Shown here piece after piece: positions 61,795-64,000 of a DNA stretch of 64,000 nucleotides; positions within the stretch are counted from its first letter, which is position 1, and every line of letters begins with the position of its first letter. Made by a program: the position numbers and the translations under genes. Source of the stretch: Hymenopus coronatus (Eukaryota > Arthropoda > Insecta > Mantodea > Hymenopodidae); assembly GCA_030762935.1 (NCBI GenBank), contig CM060899.1, positions 16,351,001-16,415,000 on the forward strand, in the 5' to 3' direction. The notes under the pieces were generated by a model, which was not told the origin of the DNA, did not search any database, and worked only from the letters and a program-made list of their open reading frames with translations.

Positions 61795-64000
61795 GACTAA
61801 GGCTCCTTCCTGAGCCTTTCCTATTGGTTACGGAGACAATATGGCTTCGAGACTAAGGCTCCTTCCTGAGCCTTTCCTATTGGTTACGGAGACAATATGG
61901 CTTCGAGACTAAGGCTCCTTCCTGAGCCTTTCCTATTGGTTACGGAGACAATATGGCTTCGAGACTAAGGCTCCCTCCTGAGCCTTTCCTATTGGTTACG
62001 GAGACAATATGGCTTCGAGACTAAGGCTCCTTCCTGAGCCTTTCCTATTGTTTACGGAGACAATATGGCTTCAAGACTAAGGCTCCCTCCTGAGCCTTTC
62101 CTATTGGTTACGGAGACAATATGGCTTCGAGACTAAGGCTCCTTCCTGAGCCTTTCCTATTGGTTACTGAGACAATATGGCTTCGAGACTAAGGCTCCTT
62201 CCTGAGCCTTTCCTATTGGTTATGGAGACAATATGGCTTCGAGACTAAGGCTCCTTCTTGAGCCTTTCCTATTGGTTACGGAGACAATATGGTTACATGC
62301 CAGGTTTCCAGACTAAGGCTCCTTCCTGAGCCTTTGCTATTGGTTAGGGAGACAATATGGTTACATGACAGGTTTCCAGACTAAGGCTTCTTCCTGAGCC
62401 TTTGCTATTGGTTACGGAGACAATATGGTTACGTGACATGTTTCCAGACTAAGGCTCCTTCCTGAGCCTTTGCTATTGGTTACGGAGACAATATGGTTAC
62501 GTGACAGGTTTCGAGACTGAGGCTCCTTTCTGAGCCTTTCCTATTGTTTACGGAGACAATACGGCTTTGAGACTAAGGCTCCTTCCTGAGCCTTTGCTAT
62601 TGGTTACGTGACAGGTTTCGAGACTGAGGCTCCTTCCTGAGCCTTTCCTATTGTTTACGGAGACAATACGGCTTCGAGACTAAGGCTCCTTCCTGAGCCT
62701 TTCCTATCGTTTACGGAGACAATACGGCTTCGAGACTAAGGCTCCTTCCTGATCCTTTCCTATTGTTTACGGAGACAATACGGCTTCGAGACTAAGGTAC
62801 CCTCCTGAGCCTTTCCTATTGGTTACGGAGACAATATGGCTTCGAGACTAAGGCTCCCTCCTGAGCCTTTCCTATTGGTTACGGAGACAATATGGCTTCG
62901 AGACTAAGGCTCCTTCCTGAGCCTTTCCTATTGTTTACGGAGACAATATGGCTTCAAGACTAAGGCTCCCTCCTGAGCCTTTCCTATTGGTTACGGAGAC
63001 AATATGGCTTCGAGACTAAGGCTCCTTCCTGAGCCTTTCCTATTGGTTACGGAGACAATATGGCTTCGAGACTAAGGCTCCTTCCTGAGCCTTTCCTATT
63101 GGTTATGGAGACAATATGGCTTCGAGACTAAGGCTCCTTCTTGAGCCTTTCCTATTGGTTACGGAGACAATATGGTTACATGACAGGTTTCCAGACTAAG
63201 GATCCTTCCTGAGCCTTTGCTATTGGTTACGGAGACAATATGGTTACATGACAGGTTTCCAGACTAAGGCTTCTTCCTGAGCCTTTGCTATTGGTTACGG
63301 AGACAATATGGTTACGTGACATGTTTCCAGACTAAGGCTCCTTCCTGAGCCTTTGCTATTGGTTACGGAGACAATATGGTTACGTGACAGGTTTCGAGAC
63401 TGAGGCTCCTTTCTGAGCCTTTCCTATTGTTTACGGAGACAATACGGCTTTGAGACTAAGGCTCCTTCCTGAGCCTTTGCTATTGGTTACGTGACAGGTT
63501 TCGAGACTGAGGCTCCTTCCTGAGCCTTTCCTATTGTTTACGGAGACAATACGGCTTCGAGACTAAGGCTCCTTCCTGAGCCTTTCCTATTGTTTACGGA
63601 GACAATACGGCTTCGAGACTAAGGCTCCTTCCTGAGCCTTTCCTATTGTTTACGGAGACAATACGGCTTCGAGACTAAGGCTCCTTCCTGAGCCTTTCCT
63701 ATTGGTTACGGAGACAATATGGCTTCGAGACTAAGGCTCCTTCCTGAGCCTTTCCTATTGTTTACGGAGACAATACGGCTTCGAGACTAAGGCTCCTTCC
63801 TGATCCTTTCCTATTGTTTACGGAGACAATACGGCTTCGAGACTAAGGTACCCTCCTGAGCCTTTCCTATTGGTTACGGAGACAATATGGTTACGTGACA
63901 GGTGAACGACAGGCTTCGAGACTAAGGCTCAATCCTGAGCCTTTCCTATTGGTTACGGAGACAATATAGTTACGTGACAGGTGAACGACAGGTTTCGAGA
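61795..64000. repeat. 56-bp tandem satellite with 68-bp variants and higher-order structure
   Basis: Roughly 38 head-to-tail units starting GACTAAGGCTCCTTCCTGAG, continuing CCTTTCCTATTGGTTACGGA and GACAATATGGCTTCGA. Each has a perfect hairpin AGGCTC/GAGCCT. Some units have TTACATGACAGGTTTCCA instead of CTTCGA, giving 68 bp. Blocks of variants recur 883 bases apart and later 1051 bases apart. The array runs off the window end. Confidence 0.97.

Noticed and set aside
61795..64000. CRISPR-like regular repeats
   Set aside because: Units are contiguous with no unique spacers, and the genome is eukaryotic; it is a satellite.

Overview
This is an AT-rich animal nuclear window, most likely from an arthropod with a large, transposon-swollen genome. 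It carries one clearly recognisable gene, on the + strand: the 3' half of U2SURP (SR140), a U2 snRNP-associated SURP/RS splicing factor. Seven coding exons (2348-27245) have correct AG/GT borders and matching phases. They join into 494 codons plus a stop: the end of the CID domain, an acidic LDG-P repeat region, the cwf21 domain, an Arg/Glu helix and a C-terminal RS domain. The 5' half of the gene lies before the window. Introns are 3.4-5.5 kb, except a 132-bp one before the last exon.

The introns are packed with mobile elements. They hold a nearly complete but broken Penelope-like retroelement (4885-7422, 10-bp target duplication), a Tc1-like transposon (13649-14836, TA duplication), a piggyBac-like element (17181-18545, TTAA), an inverted pair of GIY-YIG retroelement ends (19467-20308), a truncated mariner (22753-23402) and several tRNA-derived SINEs.

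Downstream of U2SURP (27.9-33 kb) are two deleted mariners with intact terminal repeats and the first of two related TTAA-flanked piggyBac-type MITEs; the second follows at 34.5-35.2 kb.

From 33 to 60 kb the window is dominated by one non-coding repeat family, here called family H. It is about 0.8-0.9 kb long and present as roughly 17 near-complete copies plus many fragments, in both orientations, with others inside the U2SURP introns. One end is a palindrome of about 40 bp, a 12-bp inverted repeat (ACTTTCTCTACA) lies near both ends, a GT/CA microsatellite sits inside, and copies join head-to-tail. This resembles DINE-1/Helentron-type non-autonomous Helitrons, but that assignment is inference. 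One H copy is interrupted by a hAT element with an 8-bp duplication (53012-54079).

Between 46.7 and 49.8 kb is a repeat-poor, CpG-richer stretch with a candidate first exon of another gene (ATG at 47078, donor at 47085). The window ends with a very AT-rich block (60.7-61.4 kb) and a 56-bp tandem satellite (61795-64000) with higher-order structure.

No rRNA gene, CRISPR array or intact tRNA gene was seen. All calls come from reading the sequence; no database search was run.
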